A program made the position numbers and the translations under genes. From Streptomyces sp. NBC_00461 (GTDB lineage Bacteria; Actinomycetota; Actinomycetes; Streptomycetales; Streptomycetaceae), in assembly GCF_036013935.1 (NCBI RefSeq), contig NZ_CP107902.1, forward strand, positions 9,271,001-9,335,000: 64,000 nt of DNA. The letters run 5' to 3'. Below, piece by piece: positions 24,293-31,663 of this stretch. The notes under the pieces are model-generated. The model was given only the letters and a program-made list of their open reading frames with translations, had not been told where the DNA came from and searched no databases. The first letter of the stretch is position 1. Every line of letters starts with the position of its first letter.

Positions 24293-24648
24293 GTCATCTC
24301 CGGTGGAGTGAAGTGGATGCGACCTGTGACAGATCGACTTCGTTCAGTTGGGGAGATTAATGAGGAATATCCCCAAAACGCCCGGCGGCGCGCCGAATTC
24401 CGGTGACCCTCAATGCCCCTGGTCGTAGGCCTGGAAAATGCATACCGGAAGTGAACCGCGACCTCGGCATATCTTGGGATAATTTCAATTGGGCCGTGTT
24501 CCGGGCGAGTTGGCATGTGCCCCACGCCGGCGGTGCGCGCGTCGGCGCGGAGTCGCACGCGGGTTCCCGCCCGGGCCACGGAAGCCGATCTCGCGCACCC
24601 GCTCCCTCTCGCGTTGACCCCTCCGGGCACCTGGCGCACGCTGGACCT
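24293..24648. other. Intergenic region between divergent genes
   Basis: This gap of about 356 bases contains an A/T-rich patch (roughly 24348-24386) unlike its surroundings, probably the promoter of the leftward small secreted protein. A TTGACC at 24614-24619 lies shortly before the IclR start, without a good -10 match. No clear operator palindrome was found. Confidence 0.4.
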
Positions 24649-25413
24649 ATGGGTGGGCACGAGGGCCCGGGCCCCACGCTGATCACGTCCGTCCAGCGGG
24701 CCTTCCGGCTGCTGGAGGCGGTGAGCGCGCACGAGAACGGCGCGCCGGCGAAACAGCTGGCACGGGAGACCGGGCTGCCCCTGGCCACCGCGTATCACCT
24801 GCTGCGGACACTCGTCCACGACGGATATCTGCGGAAGCTGGGCGACGGCGGGTTCGTCCTCGGGGACAAGCTGCAGACGTTCCAGACCATGGGCCGCGGG
24901 CAGGCGCTGCTCAGCAGGGTCCGCCCCACGCTCGCCGCCCTGCGGGACGAGCTGGCCACCGCCGCCTACCTCACCTTCTACGAGGACGGCGAGATCCGGG
25001 TCGCCGAGATCGTGGACAGCCCGCGGGCGCCCCGCGTCGACCTGTGGGTGGGTTTCGAGGACGCGGGGCACGCCACGGCGCTGGGCAAGTCCGTGCTGCG
25101 GGAGCTGGACGGCGACGCCCGCAAGGACTACCTCTCCCGGCACCACCTCGCCGACCTCACCCCGCGGACGATCACCAGCCGGCCGGCGCTCCTCCGGCTG
25201 CTGGACTCCTCACCCGTGGCTCCGGCCGTGATGGACATGGAGGAGTACACCTTGGGCACGGTCTGTGTCGCCGTACCCGTCTACAGCGGGGACACGCTGG
25301 GCTCGCTCGGGGTCTCCCTGCCGGCGGACCGTCTGTCCCGGCTGCCGGAGATCCGGGCCCGGCTGATCCCCACCGCGAGCCGCGTGACCAGGAGCCTCTC
25401 GCTCACTATCTGA
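24649..25413 (+). CDS. IclR-family transcriptional regulator
   Basis: A 254-residue protein. ATG 24649 gives the normal family length; an in-frame extension upstream has no coding character. Residues about 12-70 are the IclR winged helix (Ser-Val-Gln-Arg-Ala-Phe-Arg-Leu-Leu-Glu, then Leu-Pro-Leu-Ala-Thr-Ala-Tyr-His-Leu-Leu), and residues about 85-250 are the GAF-like effector domain (Gly-Lys-Ser-Val-Leu, Val-Ala-Val-Pro-Val-Tyr). No catabolic operon is directly attached, so its target is unknown. A hairpin follows 30 bases after the stop. Confidence 0.88.
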   Translation: MGGHEGPGPTLITSVQRAFRLLEAVSAHENGAPAKQLARETGLPLATAYHLLRTLVHDGYLRKLGDGGFVLGDKLQTFQTMGRGQALLSRVRPTLAALRDELATAAYLTFYEDGEIRVAEIVDSPRAPRVDLWVGFEDAGHATALGKSVLRELDGDARKDYLSRHHLADLTPRTITSRPALLRLLDSSPVAPAVMDMEEYTLGTVCVAVPVYSGDTLGSLGVSLPADRLSRLPEIRARLIPTASRVTRSLSLTI

Positions 25414-25443
25414 AAATCCTCTTCTTGTGACATCCGGGCCCAA

Positions 25444-25465
25444 CCCGTTTCCTGGATGAAACGGG
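25444..25465 (+). terminator. Hairpin terminator after the IclR gene
   Basis: Perfect 8-base stem (25444-25451 with 25458-25465), 6-base loop, followed by CATTTC. Confidence 0.6.
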
Positions 25466-25481
25466 CATTTCGGCGATTCGT

Positions 25482-25531
25482 CCCGTACTCAGAACCCGTA
25501 CTCAGAACCCGCTCAGAACCCGGACACAGAA
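25482..25531. repeat. Four tandem 11-13-base units
   Basis: Two identical CCCGTACTCAGAA units are followed by CCCGCTCAGAA and CCCGGACACAGAA, immediately upstream of the phosphatase gene. Unit number may vary between strains and alter the leader length. Confidence 0.8.
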
Positions 25532-25549
25532 GAGGACTGCGGAAGACAC

Positions 25550-26785
25550 ATGAGTCAGGCCCGAGACCATGGCGGCGGCCGCCGGCAGACACGGCCGTTC
25601 AGGAACCGAGTGGCCGGTCCCGCGGCCTCGGTCAGGCGTGCCGTGGCGCAGCTGGCCGCCGGCGCGCCCGTCCTGCCCGTACTGATCGTCTCGGTGATCG
25701 TGCTCACCGACCTCGCGGGCGGAGCGGGGATGATCTGGCTGCCGATGCTCGCCGCCGGACCCGCCCTGGCCGCCACCACCAACGGACCGCGCGGTGTCCT
25801 GTGCGTGGGCGTCCTCGCCGCGGTGCTGGGCGCGGCGCTCGGCAGCCGGGACGGTGTTCCGGGCCGGGAACTGGCGGCCGTTCTGTCCGCCCTGGGGGCC
25901 GTCACCCTCGCGAGTGCCCTGACCAGCGCACTGCGCGGCCGCCGCGAACGCGTGCTCGCGGCCGTCCGATCGGTCGCGGAGACCGCCCAGCACGCGCTGC
26001 TCAAGCCCGTCCCGGCGACCGTCGGCCCCTTCCAGGTCGCCGTCCGCTACAGCGCCGCGGCCGCCGAGGCCCGTATCGGGGGGGATCTCTACGCGCTGAT
26101 CCCCACGCCGTACGGGGTGCGGCTGATCGTCGGCGATGTGCGCGGCAAGGGGCTGCCCGCCGTGGGCACCGCCGCGCTGGTGCTCGGAGTCTTCCGCGAG
26201 GCGGCCTACGACGAGCCCGATCTCCTCGCCGTCGTCGACCGGATCGAGCGGAGCCTCGCGCGCAATCTCGGCGGCGACGACTTCGTCACCGCCGTGGTCG
26301 CCGGATATCCGAGGCCGGGGCAGCTGGAGGTGGTGAACTGCGGACACGCGCCACCGCTGCTGGTGCGTGCGTCCGGGAGCGTCGCGGCGGTGGAGCCCAC
26401 GCAGCCGGCCCCGCCCCTCGGACTGCGTGCTCTCGCGCCTCACACCCCCGGCCTCCAGGTTCTGCCCTTCGCTGACGGGGACCAGTTGCTGCTCTACACC
26501 GACGGGGTCACCGAGGCCCGTGACCACGGCCGCGCGTTCTATCCGCTCGACGAAGGGCTGGCTCGCCACGTGTCCGACGACCCGGCGCGCACCCTGGGCG
26601 CGCTCCACGACGAACTCCTCGCGCACGTGGGCGGCCGGCTGCACGACGATGCCGCACTGCTCCTGATCCGCAAGCCGGTCCCGTCCGAGCCGGCGCCCGA
26701 AGCCGGTGCACCGGGCGACACAGCCACACCGCGGACGACGTCCTGCGCTTCCGTCTGCAAGCCCCTTGAGGGAACGGTGATTTGA
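25550..26785 (+). CDS. Membrane-anchored SpoIIE-type PP2C phosphatase
   Basis: A 411-residue protein. Residues about 40-130 hold three to four hydrophobic helices. Residues about 160-380 form a SpoIIE/RsbU phosphatase domain with the metal-binding acids visible in Ile-Gly-Gly-Asp-Leu-Tyr, Val-Gly-Asp-Val-Arg-Gly-Lys-Gly, Gly-Gly-Asp-Asp-Phe-Val and Thr-Asp-Gly-Val-Thr-Glu-Ala-Arg-Asp. These enzymes dephosphorylate anti-sigma-factor antagonists in partner-switching pathways. No anti-sigma gene lies beside it. There is no separate sensor domain, so signals may enter through the membrane part. Confidence 0.87.
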   Translation: MSQARDHGGGRRQTRPFRNRVAGPAASVRRAVAQLAAGAPVLPVLIVSVIVLTDLAGGAGMIWLPMLAAGPALAATTNGPRGVLCVGVLAAVLGAALGSRDGVPGRELAAVLSALGAVTLASALTSALRGRRERVLAAVRSVAETAQHALLKPVPATVGPFQVAVRYSAAAAEARIGGDLYALIPTPYGVRLIVGDVRGKGLPAVGTAALVLGVFREAAYDEPDLLAVVDRIERSLARNLGGDDFVTAVVAGYPRPGQLEVVNCGHAPPLLVRASGSVAAVEPTQPAPPLGLRALAPHTPGLQVLPFADGDQLLLYTDGVTEARDHGRAFYPLDEGLARHVSDDPARTLGALHDELLAHVGGRLHDDAALLLIRKPVPSEPAPEAGAPGDTATPRTTSCASVCKPLEGTVI

Positions 26786-26854
26786 CCGTGAGTTGGCAGT
26801 GGTTTACGGCGAGTGACGACCTTCCGGTGGCCGGCCGCCCGGCCGGGGTAATCG

Positions 26855-27961
26855 TCATGCGGCCGAGGCCCACTCCTCCGCGGCCGTGAGCGCAACCGCG
26901 GTGGGCGGCGGCGTCGACGTCGTCAGTTCGATCCGTCGTCCCTCGGCCGACGAGGCGAGGAGCGCGGTCATCGTCTCCAGCACGTGCAGGGCGAGATCAC
27001 CGCTCGCGCGAGGCGGCCGCCGCCCGTCGGCGGCGATGAAGTCGAGCAGACCGACGCCGCGTGCCCCCGCGACGTAACCCGCGGACGGCGGGAGCGTGCG
27101 CCACTGCGTGTCGCCGAGTCCGTAGAGCCGCACCTCGCCGTCGAAACCGTTCGGATCCGGCACTGAGAGCGTCCCCCTCTCGCCGTGGATCTCGATCGGC
27201 GCGGCCGTGGTGGCCACGCCGTCGAAGCTCGTGGTGATCGTCGTCAGGGTCCCGCCCACGTGCTCCAGCACACCGGAGACATGACTGTCCACCTCGACCG
27301 GTATCCGCTCGCCCGCGCGCGGGCCGGAGCCGATGACCCGCTCGGTGCGCAGCCTGCTGGAGGCCCCGGTCACGGCATGCACCGGGCCCAGCAGATGGAC
27401 CAGGGACGCCAGGTAGTACGGCCCCATGTCGAGGAGCGGGCCGCCGCCGGCGGTGTAGTAGAAGTCGGGGTGGGGATGCCAGCGTTCGTGTCCCGCGGTG
27501 ATCATGACGGCCGAGGCGAACTGGGGGCGTCCGATCGTGCCGGCCTCGACCGCCGCCCGCGCCGTCTGGATTCCGGTGCCCAGGACGGTGTCCGGCGCGC
27601 AGCCCACCCCGACTCCCGCCTTCGCGGCGGCCTCCATGACGGCGTGGGCGTCGACGAGGGTGGCGGCCAGGGGCTTCTCCCCGTATACGTTCTTGCCCCG
27701 GGCGATGGCGCCGAGGGCGATCTCGGCATGGGCCGCCGGGACGGTGAGGTTCAGCACCGTGTCCACGTCCGGGCTGCTCAGCAGCTCCTCGACGGACAGC
27801 GCCTGGACGCCGGGCAGTTCGGCGGCGACCGCGGCCGAACGCGAGGCGTCGAGATCGGCCACCGCGGTGACGCGTACGGCGGGATGGCCGGCCAGCGTGT
27901 CCAGGTACGCGCGGGAGATGACGCCGAGACCTACGATGCCGACGCGGTGCGGGTCGCCCAC
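26855..27961 (-). CDS. Gfo/Idh/MocA-family oxidoreductase
   Basis: A 368-residue NAD(P)-dependent sugar dehydrogenase-like protein. GTG 27961 has GAGAGGGG seven bases upstream. The Rossmann motif is Gly-Ile-Val-Gly-Leu-Gly-Val-Ile-Ser near residue 8, and the family Glu-Lys-Pro lies near residue 98. The catalytic-region motif Pro-Leu-Leu-Asp-Met-Gly-Pro-Tyr-Tyr is near residue 180. Its start lies inside the 3' end of the ThuA-like gene (31-base overlap), so the two are translated as a unit. Such pairs occur in disaccharide or polyol oxidation routes; the exact substrate is unknown. Confidence 0.88.
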   Translation of the reverse strand: MGDPHRVGIVGLGVISRAYLDTLAGHPAVRVTAVADLDASRSAAVAAELPGVQALSVEELLSSPDVDTVLNLTVPAAHAEIALGAIARGKNVYGEKPLAATLVDAHAVMEAAAKAGVGVGCAPDTVLGTGIQTARAAVEAGTIGRPQFASAVMITAGHERWHPHPDFYYTAGGGPLLDMGPYYLASLVHLLGPVHAVTGASSRLRTERVIGSGPRAGERIPVEVDSHVSGVLEHVGGTLTTITTSFDGVATTAAPIEIHGERGTLSVPDPNGFDGEVRLYGLGDTQWRTLPPSAGYVAGARGVGLLDFIAADGRRPPRASGDLALHVLETMTALLASSAEGRRIELTTSTPPPTAVALTAAEEWASAA

Positions 27962-28641
27962 AGCATGCCCCTCTCGATGACGGTGCGGACGTTCGGGTTC
28001 TCCAGCACGTCGAGGCTGTGCCCCGGAGTGGTCACCACGATCCGCCCGGCGCCCCACCGCCGGGTCCAGATCGCCGGAGAGGTGACGGGCCGGTCCCAGG
28101 GCTGCCAGGGGCGGACCGGATGCGTGGTCGTGGCCAGGACGTCGATCAGGTCGTCGTGGAGCACCCAGTACTGCTCCGTGCACAGCTCGAAGTCCTCGAC
28201 GCCGGCGGTGACGGGATGCTCGCGGCCCAGCTCGGTGATGGCGACGACGTGCGGCAGGAAGTTGTCCTCGGCCTCTCCCCGGCGCTCGCACGGCTCCTTG
28301 CCCGGGTGGGCGGCGAACTGGCCTCCCACCAGGTGGAGATAGTCGGAGGAGGCACGGAACGAGTCGGCGATGCCGCCGTGCCAGCCGGTGAAGCCGGTAC
28401 CGGCCACGACCGCCGCGCTCAGCCCCGACAACTGCTCGGCGGTGATCTGTGACATCGAGATGCACTGCACCACGAGGTCGGTGGCGGCCAGTTCGGCGGC
28501 GTCGGCGTAGACGTCCGTCGACTCCTCGATCCGGACGGTGTAACCGTTGCCTTCGAGGAAGGGCAGGAACAACTCCGTTGCCTCGACCGGCCGGTGTCCC
28601 TCCCATCCACCTCGAACGATCAGGGCCTTCTTCCGCGTCAT
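27931..28641 (-). CDS. ThuA-domain protein (trehalose-utilisation type)
   Basis: A 236-residue protein starting at ATG 28641 behind GAGGATC. It has the glutamine-amidotransferase-like ThuA fold: the start Ala-Leu-Ile-Val-Arg-Gly-Gly-Trp-Glu-Gly-His, then Gly-Thr-Gly-Phe-Thr-Gly-Trp-His-Gly-Gly near residue 85, and Pro-Val-Thr-Ala-Gly near residue 140. ThuA proteins take part in oxidised-disaccharide catabolism, commonly beside Gfo/Idh dehydrogenases as here. It is probably the first gene of the two-gene operon. Confidence 0.85.
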   Translation of the reverse strand: MTRKKALIVRGGWEGHRPVEATELFLPFLEGNGYTVRIEESTDVYADAAELAATDLVVQCISMSQITAEQLSGLSAAVVAGTGFTGWHGGIADSFRASSDYLHLVGGQFAAHPGKEPCERRGEAEDNFLPHVVAITELGREHPVTAGVEDFELCTEQYWVLHDDLIDVLATTTHPVRPWQPWDRPVTSPAIWTRRWGAGRIVVTTPGHSLDVLENPNVRTVIERGMLWATRTASAS

Positions 28642-28753
28642 CTTGATCCTCACCCGTAGGACGGAGCCATCACTATGCGCCCGTCGCGCGCGATCGGGAA
28701 AGGGCGGCCGGATCGACGAAAGTTTCGCGGCTCGCGCCGCCGTGCCCGGACGG

Positions 28754-29617
28754 TCAGGGGGCGGACGATGCGGACGACGCCCGGGCACCGACCAGCCAGC
28801 AGGCCGCGGTGAAGCGGACCTCCGGGCCCTGCACAAAGGTGTCGAACGCGGCCCGAACTGTTTCGAGGACCTGCTCGCGGGTCCGCTCGTCCACCTCGCG
28901 CAGGGCCAGACCGACCGGACCGAGCCGGGTGAGGTAGTGGGCCAGTTCCTTCTCGGGCAGGGCACAGGGCACGTCGATCGGCTGGATGTCGGTCTCGGCC
29001 CAGCCGCTGTCCGCCAGGATGCGGCGGATTTTCTCCGGATCCGCGAAGGCGAACTGCCCGGGCCCGTCCGGGCGGCGGGCGGGGAGGTCGGGCAGGAGCG
29101 GTGCCGCGGCGCGTTCGGCCGTCGTCATGAACGGATTCTCCGCAGGAGCGCGCCAGGCGACGAACCGGAGCCGGCCCTCGTCCGTCGAGGCATGGCGGAG
29201 ATTCTCGAACGCCCGCACGGAGTCGTTGAAGAACATGACACCGAAGCGCGAGATGACGAAGTCGAAGGACGCAGGCTCGAACGCGTGATCCTGAGCGTCG
29301 GCGCGGACGAAGGACGCCGGAGTGCCCTCCTGCTCGGCGCGCGCCCGGGCGGCGGCGATCACGGGTTCGGAGATGTCGACGCCCAGACAGCGCCCCGCCG
29401 GCGCGAGCCGCCGCGCCACGGCCAGCGTGATGCCGCCGGTGCCGCAGCCGACATCGAGCACACGACTGCCGTGTCCGGCGGACACGGCATCGACGAGCAG
29501 GTCCTCGAAGGGCCTGAACATCTCGTCGAGCACGGCCTGCATCTCGACCCAGGCGTTGCCGCCGGGCCCGTTCCAACGCGCCGCCTGATCGTCAGCGGAC
29601 CTGCGGGTGCCGTCCAT
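28754..29617 (-). CDS. Class I SAM-dependent methyltransferase
   Basis: A 287-residue enzyme. Motif I is Val-Leu-Asp-Val-Gly-Cys-Gly-Thr-Gly-Gly near residue 54, with an acidic residue at the end of strand 2 (Gly-Val-Asp-Ile-Ser) and Asp-Ala-Gln-Asp near residue 107. It resembles the UbiE/COQ5-like methyltransferase group. The substrate is unknown. It is divergent from a MerR-type regulator with a SoxR-like palindrome between them, so it is probably that regulator's target. Confidence 0.85.
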   Translation of the reverse strand: MDGTRRSADDQAARWNGPGGNAWVEMQAVLDEMFRPFEDLLVDAVSAGHGSRVLDVGCGTGGITLAVARRLAPAGRCLGVDISEPVIAAARARAEQEGTPASFVRADAQDHAFEPASFDFVISRFGVMFFNDSVRAFENLRHASTDEGRLRFVAWRAPAENPFMTTAERAAAPLLPDLPARRPDGPGQFAFADPEKIRRILADSGWAETDIQPIDVPCALPEKELAHYLTRLGPVGLALREVDERTREQVLETVRAAFDTFVQGPEVRFTAACWLVGARASSASSAP

Positions 29618-29665
29618 GAGCGCCTCCTCTGCTTGCCGTCATCGAGCCGAGATGACACCGTGCCA

Positions 29666-29683
29666 CTTCAAGTCGACTTGAGG
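29666..29683. promoter_or_regulatory. MerR-type operator between the methyltransferase and regulator genes
   Basis: CTTCAAGTCGACTTGAGG, an almost perfect 18-base palindrome very like known SoxR/MerR operators. On the minus strand it sits between TTCACC (-35-like) and CACGGT (-10-like) 19 bases apart, the stretched spacer that MerR activators act on. The target would be the methyltransferase promoter. Confidence 0.7.
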
Positions 29684-29691
29684 TGAAGAGG

Positions 29692-30123
29692 ATGACAGAC
29701 CTCGACATAGCCGAGGTGGCACTCCGCGCCGGGGTTCCCGCCTCGACACTGCGGTTCTACGAGGAGAGAGGGCTGATCGCGTCGAGCGGCAGGCGGGGTC
29801 TGCGCCGTCAGTACGACCCCGGCGTACTGGAGCGCCTTGCGCTGATCGCACTCGGGCGCACCGCCGGGTTCTCGCTCGACGAGATCGCGCGCATGTTCGC
29901 GCCGGACGGACGGCCCCGCATCGACCGGGAGATGCTCGCGTCCAAGGCCGCGGAGCTGGACAGGACGATCCACGAACTCGGCGTGCTGCGCGACTCCCTG
30001 CGCCATGCCGCCGCCTGCTCCGCACCGAGTCACGCGGAATGCCCCACCTTCCGCCGCCTCCTGGAGGCCGCCGCGTCCGGCGCCGTCGTCCCACCGGCGA
30101 AGCGGGTTCCACGGCGACCGTGA
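29692..30123 (+). CDS. MerR-family transcriptional regulator
   Basis: A 143-residue protein; ATG 29692 is preferred, GTG 29683 is possible. The N-terminal winged helix reads Ile-Ala-Glu-Val-Ala-Leu-Arg-Ala-Gly-Val-Pro-Ala-Ser-Thr-Leu-Arg-Phe-Tyr-Glu-Glu-Arg-Gly-Leu-Ile, followed by the dimer helix. The C-terminal part contains Cys-Ser-Ala-Pro-Ser-His-Ala-Glu-Cys, a short Cys-x7-Cys segment that could bind a metal or sense thiol state. It is convergent with the HxlR gene and divergent from the methyltransferase gene. Confidence 0.9.
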   Translation: MTDLDIAEVALRAGVPASTLRFYEERGLIASSGRRGLRRQYDPGVLERLALIALGRTAGFSLDEIARMFAPDGRPRIDREMLASKAAELDRTIHELGVLRDSLRHAAACSAPSHAECPTFRRLLEAAASGAVVPPAKRVPRRP

Positions 30124-30144
30124 GGCCAGTTCGCCGGCGTGCCG

Positions 30145-30540
30145 TCAGGCCGAGCCGGCGTCGTAGTCATCCCGGGCTCGCTCGACCTTGTCGAGGTTGC
30201 CGGCGGTCCATTCGGCGAGATGAGCGAAGAGCGGGGCGAGGCTGCGGCCGAGTTCGCTGATCTCGTACTCGACCCGAGGGGGAACCTCCGGGTGGTAGGT
30301 GCGTATGACGAGACCGTCGCGTTCCAGTTGCCTCAGCCGCTGGGTCAGCACCTTCGGAGTGATCCGCGCGATGCGGCGTTCCAACTCGACGAAGCGTTGC
30401 CGCCCGTGTGCGTGGAGGCTCCACAGGATCGGTGTGGTCCACCGGCTGAACACGATGTCCACGACCGGGCCGATCGGACAGGCGAGTTCCGGATCGGTCC
30501 CTACGGATGCCGGTCCCATGCCCTTGAGCGCCATACGCAT
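30145..30540 (-). CDS. HxlR-family transcriptional regulator
   Basis: A 131-residue winged-helix protein with the family start Cys-Pro-Ile-Gly-Pro-Val near residue 21, where HxlR/QorR members carry a redox-sensing Cys, followed by Trp-Thr-Thr-Pro-Ile-Leu-Trp-Ser-Leu and Arg-Phe-x-Glu-Leu-Glu-Arg-Arg-Ile. It is divergent from an NmrA-like oxidoreductase gene, the same arrangement as the qorR/qorB-type pairs. A perfect TAGGTACCTA palindrome sits between them and is its likely operator. Confidence 0.92.
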   Translation of the reverse strand: MRMALKGMGPASVGTDPELACPIGPVVDIVFSRWTTPILWSLHAHGRQRFVELERRIARITPKVLTQRLRQLERDGLVIRTYHPEVPPRVEYEISELGRSLAPLFAHLAEWTAGNLDKVERARDDYDAGSA

Positions 30541-30564
30541 CCCTCCGGGAAAGCCACTTTCCTC

Positions 30565-30574
30565 TAGGTACCTA
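30565..30574. promoter_or_regulatory. Palindrome, probable HxlR operator
   Basis: TAGGTACCTA, a perfect 10-base palindrome 25 bases upstream of the HxlR start codon. A TATAGT -10-like hexamer on the minus strand (30579-30574) abuts it. GTAC-centred palindromes are typical HxlR targets. Confidence 0.6.
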
Positions 30575-30681
30575 CTATACCGGCGGTGTTAGCGTCCGAT
30601 CGGCGCCCGGGAAGCAGCATCCCGCGGCGTTACGGCCCGCTCGGGCATCGACAACCACGCTGCGTCACAAGGGAGTTGTTC

Positions 30682-31527
30682 ATGATCGTCGTAACGGGGG
30701 CGACAGGCAACGTCGGCCGGTCGCTCGTGCGGACCCTCGCCGCGGCCGGTGAGCAGGTGACCGGAACCTCCCGGTCCGTGTCGGCCGCGGACGCGCCGCA
30801 CGGTGTCCGGCACCGGCAGGCGGACCTGATCCGGCCGGAGAGCCTTCGGCCCGTGTTCGACGGGGCCGAGGCGCTGTTCCTGCAGAACGGCGGCCCCAGC
30901 GCGCACCTGCTCAGCCCCCAGGACATCCTCGACGTCGCCAAGGCCGGCGGCATCCGCCGGGTCGTGCTGCTCTCCTCCCAAGGAGTCACGACGCGGCCTC
31001 AGTCGGCCTCGCACGGGGCCACGGCGCGCGTCATCGAGGACGCCGTACGGCAGTCGGGTCTGGACTGGACGATCCTGCGGCCCGGCGGCTTCCACTCCAA
31101 CACCTACGCCTGGGCCGAGTCGGTCCGCACGCGGCGGGTGATCGCCGCGCCCTTCGCCGACGTCGGCCTGCCCACCGTCGACCCCGAGGACATCGCCGAG
31201 GTCGCCGCCGCGGCACTGCGCGAGGACGGCCACACCGGACAGGTCTACGAGCTGACCGGGCCCGCCCTCGGCACGCCCCGGCAGCGGGCCCAGGCGATCG
31301 CCGGCGCGCTCGGCGAACCGGTCCGCTTCCACGAGCAGACCCGGGACGAGGCCCGCGCCCAGATGCTGCAGTTCATGCCCGAGCCCGTGGTCGACACCAC
31401 GCTCGACATCCTCGGCGAGCCCACGCCCGCCGAGCAGCACATCAGCCCGGACGTCGAGCAGGTCCTCCACCGCGCGCCCCGGACGTTCGCCGACTGGGCG
31501 CACCGGAACATCGCTGCCTTCCGCTGA
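30682..31527 (+). CDS. NmrA-like NAD(P)H-binding oxidoreductase
   Basis: A 281-residue atypical short-chain dehydrogenase starting at ATG 30682 after GGGAG. The N terminus has the Rossmann motif Val-Thr-Gly-Ala-Thr-Gly-Asn-Val-Gly, and the middle has Leu-Leu-Ser-Ser-Gln-Gly and Trp-Thr-Ile-Leu-Arg-Pro-Gly-Gly-Phe. It resembles QorB/YtfG-type quinone reductases and NmrA-like redox sensors. The adjacent HxlR regulator suggests induction by quinones or aldehydes. Confidence 0.87.
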   Translation: MIVVTGATGNVGRSLVRTLAAAGEQVTGTSRSVSAADAPHGVRHRQADLIRPESLRPVFDGAEALFLQNGGPSAHLLSPQDILDVAKAGGIRRVVLLSSQGVTTRPQSASHGATARVIEDAVRQSGLDWTILRPGGFHSNTYAWAESVRTRRVIAAPFADVGLPTVDPEDIAEVAAAALREDGHTGQVYELTGPALGTPRQRAQAIAGALGEPVRFHEQTRDEARAQMLQFMPEPVVDTTLDILGEPTPAEQHISPDVEQVLHRAPRTFADWAHRNIAAFR

Positions 31528-31608
31528 GACCTCGCCCTCGGCAGGGCATGGCTCCGCGGCGCCCTTCCTCGTCGGCCGGCCGTCGGCCCCGGACAAGTTC
31601 CGTCAGGA

Positions 31609-31642
31609 CGGGCTCCGTCGGCGATCCGCCTGACGGAGCCCG
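31609..31642. terminator. Bidirectional hairpin between convergent genes
   Basis: A perfect 11-base stem (31609-31619 with 31632-31642) around a 12-base loop, midway between the NmrA-like gene and the protease gene that faces it. Confidence 0.7.
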
Positions 31643-31663
31643 CTCCGGCACGGCAGTGGAGGG

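Noticed and set aside
24403..24648. N-terminal extension of the IclR regulator
   Set aside because: The 82 added codons lack regulator homology and coding bias, and cross an A/T-rich promoter-like area.
24614..24651. Leaderless promoter for the IclR gene
   Set aside because: A TTGACC is present, but no TAnnnT hexamer sits at 16-19 bases, so it was not called.
25482..25531. Possible CRISPR-like repeats here and at 55308, 59606 and 40834
   Set aside because: The units are 9-18 bases and directly tandem, without unique spacers, and no cas gene is present.
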